DNA from: Amycolatopsis bullii
GTDB lineage: Bacteria; Actinomycetota; Actinomycetes; Mycobacteriales; Pseudonocardiaceae
Direction of reading: 5' to 3'
NCBI RefSeq assembly: GCF_014654205.1
Contig: NZ_BNAW01000011.1
Location: 112,478-176,477 of the forward strand
Length of the DNA stretch: 64,000 nt
The notes below the pieces were generated by a model that ran no database searches, had not been told where the DNA came from, and was given only the letters and a program-made list of their open reading frames with translations. The translations under genes and the position numbers were made by a program. This document shows positions 16,415 to 25,435 of the stretch, in pieces; the stretch's first letter is position 1; the number at the start of each line of letters is the position of its first letter.

Positions 16415-17259
16415 AGTCCCTTGTTCCGAGCGTCGCCGTGGCGCTGCTGGTGGGTGCGCTCGTGCTGCTCGTCGGCTTGACGCGCGGCGAGGAGTACCAG
16501 GGCCGGGTGAGCCTGCTCGCCGGTCCCGCGGCGGCGGACGGTGCGCCGTACGGCGAGGTCGTGTCGCTGGCGTTGCCGGCGCTGGTCGAGCTGGCCCGCA
16601 GCCCGTCGGTGCTCGCGGCGGCGGCCCCGGTGTCCGGGTACGGGCCCGACGAGCTGGGCAGGCACGTGTCGGTCGAGCTGGTCCCGGCCTCCGGCCTCGC
16701 GCGGCTGTCGGTGCGCGCGTCTTCGGCGGAGCAGGCGGGCGCGGCGGCGATGGCGCTGAGCAAGGCGATGATCGACGCGGATCTGCTGGCTCCGGCCGGG
16801 AAGCTGCGGACGCTGGATTCGCGGCCGGAGGTGATCCCGGTGGCCCCGGACGCCCCGCTGGTGGCCGGGCTGGCGCTGGTCGGCGCGGTCGCGGCCGGAC
16901 TGGCGACGGCGGCCGTGCGCCGGTTGACGCCGTTCGGCGCGGGTCCGGGCCCGGTCCGCCGGGCGTTGGCGGCGGCGGGCGCGCACCGGCCGGTGGCGGT
17001 CCTGAGGGAGGAGGACCCCTCGGCCGCGGACCGGCTGGCGGTGCTGTGCCGCGCGGCCGGGCGCCCGGTGCGGGTGCTGCCGGTGACGCCCTCGGTGAGC
17101 GAGGTCGCGGCCAAGCTGGCGGCGGGACTGCCGGAGGAGAGCGGCGAGGGCGCCTCGGTGGTGGCGGTGACGGCGGATGGCCGGGACCAGGCCGAGCTGA
17201 CCGCGACGGTGAGTGTGCTGCCCGCGGACGCGGTGCTGGTGGCGGTGGTGCTGGCGTGA
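16411..17259 (+). CDS. Wzz-like chain-length / polysaccharide co-polymerase protein
   Basis: 282 residues: a TM helix near residues 5-22, an extracytoplasmic region of about 120 residues, a second TM about 146-168, then a cytosolic tail of about 110 residues. This is the layout of Wzz/CapA co-polymerases, but no Walker A or tyrosine-rich tail is visible, so it is not a BY-kinase. Very Ala/Val-rich. It overlaps both neighbours (ATGA and GTGA), fitting a role with the polymerase two genes upstream. Confidence 0.62.
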   Translation: MKSLVPSVAVALLVGALVLLVGLTRGEEYQGRVSLLAGPAAADGAPYGEVVSLALPALVELARSPSVLAAAAPVSGYGPDELGRHVSVELVPASGLARLSVRASSAEQAGAAAMALSKAMIDADLLAPAGKLRTLDSRPEVIPVAPDAPLVAGLALVGAVAAGLATAAVRRLTPFGAGPGPVRRALAAAGAHRPVAVLREEDPSAADRLAVLCRAAGRPVRVLPVTPSVSEVAAKLAAGLPEESGEGASVVAVTADGRDQAELTATVSVLPADAVLVAVVLA

Positions 17260-18551
17260 GCTCGAGACAGCCCACGCCGGGCGACACCGGACGAGTCACC
17301 CGGCCCGGTGGCGGCATGACCGCTGCGTTCGCTCCGGTCACCGCCGGCGCGCGCAGGTTCCCCCGACAGCGGCTCGTCCTGCTCCTCGCGAGCCTGGCCG
17401 GTGTCCTGAGCGCCTGGCACGCCGTCAAGCCGTCCTGGCAGGTCCCGCTCCCCACCCCCGCCGTCGCGGGCGAGGAACGGTTGCAGGACTTCCGGGACGC
17501 CCTCTACTTCCCCATCCGCGAATTCCTCTCCGGCGGCAATCCCTACGACCCCGCCGCGATGTTCGCGCACTGGCCGGTCCGCCAGGACTTCAACCTCTAC
17601 CAGCCCTACCACCTCCTCCTGCACGCACCGTTCGCGCTGCCCGGCTACCGCGTCGGCGCCGTCGCGTTCACCCTCTTTTCGCTGCTGCTGCTCGTCGCGC
17701 TCGCCGCGTTGACCGCCCACGCGGTCCGGCGGTACGTTCCGGCGCCGTTCGCCGTCACCACCGCCGTCGTCGCCGCGCTGCTCGTGACCAGCCAGGTCGG
17801 GAAGGCCCAGCTGTACGTCGGGCAGATCAACCCGCTGATCGCGCTCGGCGCAGCCGGTGCCCTGCTCGCCCGGCGCGATCGGCCCGGCTGGGCGGCCGCC
17901 GCGCTGGCGCTCGCCTGGCTGAAGCCGCAGTACGGTTTCCCGCTGGCCGTCCTGCTGTTCGCCCGCGGCTCGCGGCGGGTCGCCCTCGCCGGCACGGCCA
18001 TCGCGGCGGCCGCCAGCCTGCCCGTCGTCGTGCTCCTCGTGGTGCGCGGCGGGGGCATCGGGCCGTTCCTCGACGTCATCGTCGCGAACCTCACCCACGC
18101 CCGCGGCACCCCGTACGGCGCGGTGGACTCCGTTACCGCGCAACGCATCGACGTCGCCGCGGTGGTGTTCCGCGTCACCGGCTGGGTGCCTTCCGAACCG
18201 GTGGTGCTGGCCGGCGTGCTCGTGGCGAGCGCGGTCCTGATCCGCCGGACCGCGGAGCCGGTCGCCGACCTGCTGACCGTGCTCGCCGTCGTGGTCTGCG
18301 TGGTGCACCAGCCCGGTGACGTGCTGATCGCCGTCCCCGCCATGGCCGTGGTGGCCGCGCTGTGGTGGCGTCGCCGCGGCGAGCCGGGGTGGGGTGCGGC
18401 CGGGACGGCCGTGCTCGCGCTCGCCGTCCCCTTCGCCCATTTGTACACAGTGGACAAACTGTTCGGGCCGCGGACGTCGGTCACCGTGGACGGTGCCGCG
18501 GTGGTCGTCGCGTGGGTACTGGCCGTGGTCGCCGCGCGGAGGGCCACGTGA
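17256..18551 (+). CDS. GT87-family (DUF2029) mannosyltransferase-like membrane protein
   Basis: 431 residues if translated from the overlapping GTG; an ATG at 17316 would remove 20 residues. About ten hydrophobic helices. The first outer loop has the DFRDALYFPIREFLSGGNPYDP pattern (Asp-containing, interrupted here by helix ends), and QINPLIALGAAG and AWLKPQYGFPLAV are typical GT-C/GT87 pieces. Polyprenyl-phosphate-mannose is the usual donor. It likely adds a sugar on the outer membrane face. Confidence 0.75.
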   Translation: MSSRQPTPGDTGRVTRPGGGMTAAFAPVTAGARRFPRQRLVLLLASLAGVLSAWHAVKPSWQVPLPTPAVAGEERLQDFRDALYFPIREFLSGGNPYDPAAMFAHWPVRQDFNLYQPYHLLLHAPFALPGYRVGAVAFTLFSLLLLVALAALTAHAVRRYVPAPFAVTTAVVAALLVTSQVGKAQLYVGQINPLIALGAAGALLARRDRPGWAAAALALAWLKPQYGFPLAVLLFARGSRRVALAGTAIAAAASLPVVVLLVVRGGGIGPFLDVIVANLTHARGTPYGAVDSVTAQRIDVAAVVFRVTGWVPSEPVVLAGVLVASAVLIRRTAEPVADLLTVLAVVVCVVHQPGDVLIAVPAMAVVAALWWRRRGEPGWGAAGTAVLALAVPFAHLYTVDKLFGPRTSVTVDGAAVVVAWVLAVVAARRAT

Positions 18552-19969
18552 CCGCGCTGGGCACCCGCGCCGTCCGCGGTTCGCTGTGGCTGGGCGTGGT
18601 CAACCTGGTCAGCAAGAGCAGCCAGATGCTCGTCACGCTGGTGCTGGCCGCCCTGCTCACCGAGGGCCAGCTCGGCGCCGTGGCGCTCGCGGTGGCGCTG
18701 GTCAACCTCGGCCAGGTCGTCCAGTCGATCGGCGTCTACGACGTCATCGGCCGCACCGAGCGCGACCCGCGCCGGACGGCGGGCACGGTGCTCACGCTGA
18801 GCGTCGGCGCCGGGATCGTGCTGGCCGTCGCGCTGGTGGCCGCGGCGGGCCCGCTGACGGCGTTGCTCGGAACGCCGGACGCCGCCGGGCTGGTCCGGCT
18901 GGCCGCGCTCGGCCTGCCGTTCTCGGCGGCGGGCGGGGTGCAGATGGGCCTGATGCACCGCGAACTCGACTTCCGGCGCCGGCTGCTGCCCGACGGCGGG
19001 AGCGCGGTGCTGGGCGCGGCGCTGACGGTCGTGCTCGCCGCGTGCGGGGCCGGGCCGTTGTCGCTGGTGCTCGGCCTGCTGGCCACAGCGGTGACGCAGC
19101 CCCTGCTCGGCGCCTTGGCCCGCGGCGGCGTGCGGCCGTGCTGGGACACCGCCGCCGCGCGCGAGGTGCTGGGCTGGGTGGCCGTGGTGGGACCGGCCGC
19201 GGTCGTGGGCGCGCTGCTGGTCAACCTCGACTACTTCGCGGTGGGGCACGTGCTCGGGCCGGACGCGGTCGGCGTCTACTCGCTGGCGTACCGGCTCGCC
19301 TGGGTGCCGTACATCATGGTGGCGGTCGTGCTCGGCGCGGTCGCCTTCCCGGTGTTCACGCGGTTGCGGCGCGAGGGGGCGCCGCTCGGCGGGGCGGTCA
19401 CCCGGTTCACGCGCGCGGTGCTCGTGGTGACGGGCGGGTTGTACCTGGCGCTCGCGGTGCTCTCGGGACACGTCGTGCTGCTGGGCGAGCGGTGGGCGGG
19501 CGCGGCAGGCCCGCTCGTGCTGCTGTCCGGCTACGGCGTGGGGATCTGCCTACTGCAGATCTGGTACCAGGCGGTCAAGGCGACCGGGCACGTCCGGCGT
19601 TACCTGGCGCTGGAGACGACGCACCTGGCGGTGCTCGCGGTGGGGCTGGCGGTGCTGGCGCACGCGGGGATCGGGGCGGTCGCGGCGGTGCAGCTCGCGG
19701 CGGCGTGGCTGGTGGTACCGCTCGCCTGGCGGGTGCTGGCCGGGCTGGGGGTGGCGCCGCCGGTGGCGGAGCTGGGCGGAATGGTGGCGCGAGTGGCGCT
19801 GGCCGGCGCGGCGGCCGCGGTACCGGCGGTGGCGCTGGGGCGATGGTTCGGGAGTTCGCTGCCGGGGGTGGTGGCCGAGGCGGCGGTTCTGGTCGCCGGG
19901 TACGCCGGGGCGACGGTGGTGCTGCAGCGGAGTGCGCTCGCGGAACTGCGCCGGGGAGGGCTTCGGTGA
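18548..19969 (+). CDS. Wzx/MOP-type polysaccharide flippase
   Basis: 473 residues with twelve to fourteen hydrophobic segments. VRGSLWLGVVNLVSKSSQMLVTLVLA at the start and the NLDYFAVGHVLGPDAVGVYSLAYRLAW region are classic for the polysaccharide-transport branch of the MOP family. It would flip undecaprenyl-linked repeat units outward. GTG 18548 overlaps the preceding stop. The gene's own stop is overlapped by a further GTG at 19966. Confidence 0.85.
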   Translation: MTALGTRAVRGSLWLGVVNLVSKSSQMLVTLVLAALLTEGQLGAVALAVALVNLGQVVQSIGVYDVIGRTERDPRRTAGTVLTLSVGAGIVLAVALVAAAGPLTALLGTPDAAGLVRLAALGLPFSAAGGVQMGLMHRELDFRRRLLPDGGSAVLGAALTVVLAACGAGPLSLVLGLLATAVTQPLLGALARGGVRPCWDTAAAREVLGWVAVVGPAAVVGALLVNLDYFAVGHVLGPDAVGVYSLAYRLAWVPYIMVAVVLGAVAFPVFTRLRREGAPLGGAVTRFTRAVLVVTGGLYLALAVLSGHVVLLGERWAGAAGPLVLLSGYGVGICLLQIWYQAVKATGHVRRYLALETTHLAVLAVGLAVLAHAGIGAVAAVQLAAAWLVVPLAWRVLAGLGVAPPVAELGGMVARVALAGAAAAVPAVALGRWFGSSLPGVVAEAAVLVAGYAGATVVLQRSALAELRRGGLR

Positions 19970-20178
19970 GGCCCGTCGTTCACGCTGCGGCCGCGGCCCT
20001 TGCCGGGCTGTGCCGCGCAGGTCGCGGACGCGTCGCCCGAGTCGCGACGCGCCCGCCCGCCGCGGAGGCCGCCGGTGAAACCCGCGCAACCCACCGCTGT
20101 CGCCCGCCGCAGAGGCCGCCAGTGAGACCCGCCCACCCCACCGCCCCTTCCCCAGCCGACCCCGGAGGCCGCCGGTGA
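19966..20178 (+). CDS. possible 70-residue coupled ORF between flippase and glycosyltransferase genes
   Basis: The only space in the operon without a known gene is filled by one open frame that begins with a GTG overlapping the flippase stop and ends with a TGA overlapping the next GTG. The predicted peptide is Arg/Pro/Ala-rich and low in complexity. Three near-copies of GAGGCCGCC(G/A)GTGA occur at about 20065, 20112 and 20165, the last being the real start region of the next gene. It could be a true coupled small ORF or duplicated leader DNA kept in frame. Confidence 0.35.
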   Translation: MRPVVHAAAAALAGLCRAGRGRVARVATRPPAAEAAGETRATHRCRPPQRPPVRPAHPTAPSPADPGGRR

Positions 20179-21284
20179 AGCTCGTCCACGTCTCCCAGCC
20201 CGTGACCGCGGGCGTCGCCGTCGTGGTGCTCGAACTCGCCGTGGCGCAACGGGATCGCGGGTGGTCCGTCACGATCGCCTGCCCGCCGTCCGGCTGGCTC
20301 GCCGCCCGCGCCCGGGAACTCGGCCTCGAGGTCCGTGGCTGGACCGCCCGCCGCGCACCCGGCCCCGGCTCGATCGCCGAAGCGCTGCGGCTGCGCCGGC
20401 TCCTGGACGACCTCGACCCCGACGTCGTCCACCTCCACAGCTCCAAGGCCGGTCTGGCCGGGCGGCTGGCCGTCCGCGGCAGCCGCCCGACGGTCTTCCA
20501 GCCCCACCTCTGGTCCTTCGAGACGGCCGGCGGGCCGCTGCGCACCGCGTCCGCCGCGTGGGAGCGCTTCGCGTCGCGGTGGACCGATCTGCTCGTCTGC
20601 GTGAGCGACGACGAACTCGCCGCCGGCCGGGCCGCCGGGGTCACCGCCGAGGCGGAGGTCGTCTGCAACGGCGTCGACACCACCCGGTTCGTCCCCGGCG
20701 ACCGGACGGCGGCGCGGCGGCGGCTCGGGCTGCCCGCGCACGCGCCGATCGCCGTCTGCCTCGGCCGGCTGGCCGAGCTCAAGGGCCAGGACCAGCTGCT
20801 GTCGGCGTGGCCCGCGGTCCTGCGGCAGCTGCCGGACGCGCACCTCATCTTCGCCGGCGACGGCCCGATGGGGCCGATCTGGCGCGAGCGGCACCCGGTC
20901 GCCGGGCACGCGTCCGTGCGCTGGCCGGGACACACCGATGACCCGGCGGCCTGGTACACCGCCGCGGACGTCGTCGTGCTCCCCTCGCGCGCCGAAGGCA
21001 TGGCGCTGGTGCCGCTGGAAGCGATGGCGTGCGCGCGGCCGGTCGTCGCGTTCGACGTCGGCGGGATGCGGCAGAGCGTCGCGGACGCGGGCGCGGTCGT
21101 GCCGCCCGGTGACGTCGGCCTGCTCGCCGAGGCCGTCGCCGCGCGGCTCGCCGATCCCGGGCTGGCCCGGCGCGAAGGCGAACTCGGCCGCCGCCGCGTG
21201 GAACTGTCCTTCGATCGGGGGCGGATGACCGACCAGATCGCCGCCCTCGTCGACAAACTCACCCCGTCGGAGCGCCTCTCGTGA
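20175..21284 (+). CDS. GT4-family glycosyltransferase (second copy)
   Basis: 369 residues. N-terminal VSQPVTAGVAVVVLELA acceptor loop, HLHSSKAGLAGR, VSDDE, NGVDTTRF, then LGRLAELKGQDQLL and SRAEGMALVPLEAMACARP. This resembles WbnK/PelF-like GT4 enzymes. GTG 20175 overlaps the preceding frame's TGA and is preceded by GGAGG. Confidence 0.85.
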   Translation: MKLVHVSQPVTAGVAVVVLELAVAQRDRGWSVTIACPPSGWLAARARELGLEVRGWTARRAPGPGSIAEALRLRRLLDDLDPDVVHLHSSKAGLAGRLAVRGSRPTVFQPHLWSFETAGGPLRTASAAWERFASRWTDLLVCVSDDELAAGRAAGVTAEAEVVCNGVDTTRFVPGDRTAARRRLGLPAHAPIAVCLGRLAELKGQDQLLSAWPAVLRQLPDAHLIFAGDGPMGPIWRERHPVAGHASVRWPGHTDDPAAWYTAADVVVLPSRAEGMALVPLEAMACARPVVAFDVGGMRQSVADAGAVVPPGDVGLLAEAVAARLADPGLARREGELGRRRVELSFDRGRMTDQIAALVDKLTPSERLS

Positions 21285-22411
21285 CCCGCATCGCCTATCT
21301 GCTCACCCAGGACCGCGGCGGCCCGGTGGACGTCACCGTCCGGCTGGCCGCGACGCTGGCCGCCGACGGTCACGACGTCCGCGTCTTCGGTCCCGTGCCC
21401 GCGCGGGACGCCTCGCTGCTCGACGGGCTGCACGAGGAACTCGCGGTGGCCGACAAGGAGGACCTCGCGGCGGCGGGCCGGGCCCGGGCGGCGCTGCGGG
21501 CGTGGCGGCCGGACGTCGTGCACGCGCAGGACCGGCGCGCCGGGCTGGTGATCGCGGGGCTGCGGTTCGCCCGCGGCCCGCGGCCCGCGTTGGTCCAGAC
21601 CTACCACGGCGTGCCCGACGACGTCGCGGAGCCGTGGTTCCGGGGTTCGCGCGGGGCCGCCGGACCCTCGGCGTACACGCGGACGGTGCTGGCCGCGGAC
21701 GCCGTCGTCGCCCGCGTCCTGGACCGGACGATCGTGCCGGCGTCGGCGATGGGGACGTTCCTGCGCCGTCGCCTGCGGGTGCCCGCCGGGCGGCTGGTGC
21801 ACGTCGACAACTGCGTCTCCCCCGCCTCGCCGTCGCCCCCGCGGGGGCCGGTGCGGCACCTCGTCTTCGCCGGGCTGCTGGTGGAACGCAAGGGTGTGCT
21901 GAATCTGCTGGCCGCGTTGAGCGTTCCCGGCGTGCTGCCGCCGGACGCGCGGCTGACGGTGGTCGGCGACGGTCCGGAGCGCGCGGAGGCGGAGCAGGTC
22001 GCCCGGCAGCCGCCGCTGGCGGGGCGTGTGGCGTTCCTCGGCTTCCGGCCGGACGTCCCCGATCTGCTCGCTTCCGCCGACGCGCTGGTGCTGCCGTCCA
22101 CAATGGAGCAGCAGCCGCTGGTGGTGGCCGAGGCGATGGCCGCGGGCAAGCCGGTCCTGGCGACGGCCACCGGCGGCGTCCCGGCCATGCTCGACGTCCC
22201 CGGCGGCCCGGTGTTCCTGGCCCCGCCGGGTGACGTCCCGGCCCTCGCCGACCGGCTACGCGCCCTGTTCGCGGAACCGGACCCGGCCCGCTTGGGCCGT
22301 CTCCTCGCCGAACGCGCCCACACCCGCTACCACCCCGAGGTCTGCGCCCGCCGCCACCTGGACCTCTACGACGAGCTGACGCCATCGTGCCGCCCCGCCA
22401 AACACCCGTGA
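21281..22411 (+). CDS. GT4-family glycosyltransferase (third copy)
   Basis: 376 residues, GTG start overlapping the previous stop. QDRGGPVDVTVRLAATLAADGH at the N-terminus, YHGVPDD, DNCVSPA, then LVERKGVLNLL, VGDGPER and STMEQQPLVVAEAMAAGKP. It is the last gene of the plus-strand operon, running into the 21-bp repeat array. Confidence 0.83.
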   Translation: MTRIAYLLTQDRGGPVDVTVRLAATLAADGHDVRVFGPVPARDASLLDGLHEELAVADKEDLAAAGRARAALRAWRPDVVHAQDRRAGLVIAGLRFARGPRPALVQTYHGVPDDVAEPWFRGSRGAAGPSAYTRTVLAADAVVARVLDRTIVPASAMGTFLRRRLRVPAGRLVHVDNCVSPASPSPPRGPVRHLVFAGLLVERKGVLNLLAALSVPGVLPPDARLTVVGDGPERAEAEQVARQPPLAGRVAFLGFRPDVPDLLASADALVLPSTMEQQPLVVAEAMAAGKPVLATATGGVPAMLDVPGGPVFLAPPGDVPALADRLRALFAEPDPARLGRLLAERAHTRYHPEVCARRHLDLYDELTPSCRPAKHP

Positions 22412-22616
22412 TGCCCCTCCAATCACGGTTGATGCCCCTTCGATCACGAGTGATCCCCCTCTGATCACGGGCTGCCGGTGATCAGAGCCGGAACTCGCGT
22501 GATCGAAGGCGGAACTCGCGTGATTGGAGGGGCATCTCGCGTGACTGGGGAGGCATCTCGCGTGACTGGAGGGGCATCTCGCGTGACTGGAGGGGCATCT
22601 CGCGCGATTGGCGGGG
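22404..22616. repeat. two-armed array of 21-bp tandem repeats
   Basis: Right arm: six head-to-tail 21-bp units (22491-22616) of the type CATCTCGCGTGACTGGAGGGG. Left arm: three units in the opposite orientation (about 22404-22470). A partial unit lies between the arms. The array fills the gap between convergent genes. Because 21 is a multiple of 3, it also produces false heptapeptide-repeat reading frames on both strands. Confidence 0.88.
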
Positions 22617-22631
22617 GCACACGCGGGGTGG

Positions 22632-24005
22632 TCAGCTGGCGCGGAGCCGGCCGATGCGGAGCTCGTCGCGGATCACTCGCCAGACGCCGCGTTTCGCGAG
22701 CTGCTGCGGGTCGACCAGGACCGTTGCGTCCGCGGCCTCGAGGGTGAGCGAGGGCAGGGCCGGGGTCGTGGTCGTGGTCGTGGTGGGCGAACCCGAGGTC
22801 GAGGTGGGGGACGAAGGGCGGGTGGGGGTCGGGGTGGGGCGGGGGGCGCCGGGGGCGACCAGGCCTTCCGGGGGCACCACCGTCTGGGCGGACGCCGTCG
22901 GGTTGACCGCCACCCAGCCGTGGGTGAACGTGCGGGTCCAGACGCCGTTGGGCAGCCGGCTCGCCGCGTCGACCGCCTCGCCCAGCCCGGAGTCCTGCAA
23001 CGCCGACCACTCCGGGTTGCGGTAGTCGTCGGTCGTCGCGCGGGTCCAGCACGTGCGGGGGCCCGCGAGCAGGGCCGCGCTCGCGTACCCGGACCGCTCC
23101 TCGCGCGCGTTGTGCGTCCGCGTGACCAGCAACAGCAGGGACTCGCCGAGGGCGGCCTGCGCCCGCAGCTCCTGGAACTCGTTGCCGCGGAAGGTCAGCA
23201 GGCCGCCCGTGCCGCCGTTCTCGCGGAACCCGAAGTTCTCCTCCATCGCGCCGCCGAAGCGGGAGTGCGCGGTCCAGCGGCCCGGCACCAGGTGCGTCTC
23301 GGACACGTTGGGCACCAGCAGCTTGTCCGCGTTCGTGAGGGCGTCGCCGGCCTTGGCCAGGAACCCGTCCAGGCCGTCGCGGAGCTTGCGGTCGGTCTCC
23401 GTGACGTTGGCCGTGCCCGCGAGCACCGCGGGCGAATAGTGGCGCAGCGAGTTGAAGTCGTTGTCCGCGAGCACGCCGTCCCAGCCCTCGCGTTTCACTT
23501 CCGTGACGACGGCGTCGGTCCAGGCCTGCTGGTAGTCGGGGTTCCACACCGTCATCTGCCAGTGCCGCGGGTAGCCCTGCCACTCGATCCGCCGCCCCTG
23601 GACGTCCAGCGCGAACCAGTCCGGGTGGTGGTCCTGCGCGGCGACGTAGCCGATGCCGCTCGGCAGGAAGGCCGCGTCCTGGCCGCCGTCGACCGCGCCC
23701 GGGTAGTTGCGCGTGCTCGACAGGTCCTTGTACACCAGCACCTTCACCCGCGGGTTGAGCTGGTGCAGCCGCCGCATGGCCGCGGCCTGGTCGGCGTTGA
23801 GCACGATGACCTGGTAGCGCTTGGCCGCCTGCTCGAGCTCCTGGGACGTTGGCGGCTTGCCGATCCCGTACCACCACGCGCAGGGGGCGAGGGGCTTCGG
23901 CGGCGGCGCCGAGAGGTCCTGCGCCGAGCTGGCGACGCAGCCGGCCAGGCCGCCGGCCAGCAGCACGACCGCGGCCGTCCAGCACGCCACCGGGTGCCGC
24001 CGCAT
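22632..24005 (-). CDS. lipoprotein, putative glycoside hydrolase (GHL-type TIM barrel)
   Basis: 457 residues. A lipobox LAGC near residue 25 predicts a membrane-anchored lipoprotein. The barrel has KVLVYKDLSSTRNYPG, HHPDWFALD, MTVWNPDYQQAW and WDGVLADNDFN, matching the hypothetical glycosyl hydrolases of the GHL15 type (putative, uncharacterised). A Pro/Thr/Ser-rich low-complexity insert of about 40 residues splits the last beta-hairpin (after VVPPEGL, before SLTLEAADATV). It overlaps the sugar transferase by one base (TGATG), so it is translated with it and may trim the polymer. Confidence 0.65.
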   Translation of the reverse strand: MRRHPVACWTAAVVLLAGGLAGCVASSAQDLSAPPPKPLAPCAWWYGIGKPPTSQELEQAAKRYQVIVLNADQAAAMRRLHQLNPRVKVLVYKDLSSTRNYPGAVDGGQDAAFLPSGIGYVAAQDHHPDWFALDVQGRRIEWQGYPRHWQMTVWNPDYQQAWTDAVVTEVKREGWDGVLADNDFNSLRHYSPAVLAGTANVTETDRKLRDGLDGFLAKAGDALTNADKLLVPNVSETHLVPGRWTAHSRFGGAMEENFGFRENGGTGGLLTFRGNEFQELRAQAALGESLLLLVTRTHNAREERSGYASAALLAGPRTCWTRATTDDYRNPEWSALQDSGLGEAVDAASRLPNGVWTRTFTHGWVAVNPTASAQTVVPPEGLVAPGAPRPTPTPTRPSSPTSTSGSPTTTTTTTPALPSLTLEAADATVLVDPQQLAKRGVWRVIRDELRIGRLRAS

Positions 24006-25435
24006 CAGCGTTGCCTTCGGCACAGCAGCTCTCCCACGGTGAGGATGATGATCTTGACGTCGAGCCACAGCGACCAGTTCGCGATGTAGTAGTTGTCGTA
24101 GCGCGCCCGGTCCGCGATCGAGGTGTCGCCCCGCAGGCCGTGCACCTGGGCCAGCCCGGTCAGCCCGGTCGGCACCCGGTGCCGGGCCCAGTACAGGTCG
24201 TGGACGGCGGAGAACTCGTGCACGAACACCGGCCGCTCCGGCCGCGGGCCGACCAGGGACATGTCCCCGCGCACGACGTTCCACAGCTGCGGCAGTTCGT
24301 CCAAAGAGGACCGCCGCAGGAAGCGGCCGACCGGGCCGACCCGGCGGTCGCCCACGACCGACCAGCGCGTCTGCGAATCGTCGACGGCGGCCTGGCGCAC
24401 GCTGCGCAGCTTGAACAGCACGAACGTGCCGCCGTCCATCCCGACCCGCACCTGCCGGAAGAAGACCGGGAACCCGCTCTCCACCGCGACCGCGAGCGCG
24501 CAGAGCGCGATGACGGGCGCGAGGACGACGAGCGCGGCCGCGGCCAGCGCCGTCTCGACGGCCCGCTTGACCCACCAGCTCGGCCGCCGGGTCGGCGCGC
24601 CGCCCAGCCACACCAGCGGGTAGCTGCGGAGCCGGTCGACCCCCGGCCCGTCCGGGCAGAGCTCGAACAGGTGCGGCAGCACCAGGGTGACGCACCCGAG
24701 GCGGTGGGCGGTGATGGCGGCGTCGACGATCGCGCCGTCGCGCTCGTCGGCGGGGGCGAGGACCACCGTGCCCGCGCGCAGCCGGGCGATGGCGCCGATG
24801 AGGTCGCCGTCGATCCGCTCCACCGGCAGGCCCGGCGGCACCGGCTCCGGGCCGGACGCCGCGACGCCGACCGGCAGCAGGCCGAACTCGGGGTGCTCCA
24901 GCATGGTGCGCACGAGTTCGCCGCCGATCCGGCCGGAGCCCACGACGACGGCCCGGTCGCAGCGCCGCAGCCGGCGCCGCCCCCACCGGCCGAACGCGAA
25001 GACGGCCGGCCGGACGGCCTCGCTGAGCACGGCGAAGCACAGCACGACTTCCTGCATCCGGGCCGTGTCGTCGCCGTCCATCCCGGCCACCAGGCCGAAC
25101 CCGGTGACGAGCGCGAACGCCAGCGCGGTGGCGGTGACCGAGCGCGGGAGGTCCTGCAGCCAGGACAGCCAGAGGCGGCGGCGGTGGACGCGGCCGGCCA
25201 CCCGGGCCCCCGCGAGGGCCGCGGCGGTCACCACGGCGCACGCCGGGCCGGGCCCGGTCCGCAGCACGGCGGCCAGCCAGGCGGCGCCGTCGACGGCGAC
25301 GAGCAGCACGGCCACGGCGTTGACCCTGGCGAGCAGCGGGCGGCCGCGCACGGCGTCCCGCGGCCGGTCGCCCGGCCGGACGCGCCGCTGGGCCGGCACC
25401 GCTTCGGTGACGACCGTGTCTTTGAGTTCAGTCAC
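24005..25435 (-). CDS. exopolysaccharide initiating sugar-phosphate transferase (polyprenyl glycosylphosphotransferase)
   Basis: 476 residues: four or five N-terminal TM helices, a nucleotide-binding-like middle domain (VVVGSGRIGGELVRTML), a further TM helix (about 290-320) and the catalytic C-terminal domain with VFFRQVRVG, FKLRSV, SLDELPQLWNVVRGDMSLVGPRPE and PTGLTGLAQVHG. It transfers a sugar-1-phosphate from UDP-sugar to undecaprenyl phosphate, the first step of the pathway. GTG 25435 follows GAGG. The gene is divergent from the GT2 gene. Confidence 0.9.
   Translation of the reverse strand: MTELKDTVVTEAVPAQRRVRPGDRPRDAVRGRPLLARVNAVAVLLVAVDGAAWLAAVLRTGPGPACAVVTAAALAGARVAGRVHRRRLWLSWLQDLPRSVTATALAFALVTGFGLVAGMDGDDTARMQEVVLCFAVLSEAVRPAVFAFGRWGRRRLRRCDRAVVVGSGRIGGELVRTMLEHPEFGLLPVGVAASGPEPVPPGLPVERIDGDLIGAIARLRAGTVVLAPADERDGAIVDAAITAHRLGCVTLVLPHLFELCPDGPGVDRLRSYPLVWLGGAPTRRPSWWVKRAVETALAAAALVVLAPVIALCALAVAVESGFPVFFRQVRVGMDGGTFVLFKLRSVRQAAVDDSQTRWSVVGDRRVGPVGRFLRRSSLDELPQLWNVVRGDMSLVGPRPERPVFVHEFSAVHDLYWARHRVPTGLTGLAQVHGLRGDTSIADRARYDNYYIANWSLWLDVKIIILTVGELLCRRQR

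Noticed and set aside
22404..22625. CRISPR-like appearance of the 21-bp repeats
   Set aside because: Units are head-to-tail without spacers, occur in both orientations, and there are no cas genes.
22465..22640. Heptapeptide-repeat protein encoded by the 21-bp array
   Set aside because: The periodic frame follows from the 21-bp unit length on both strands; no ribosome site or domain.
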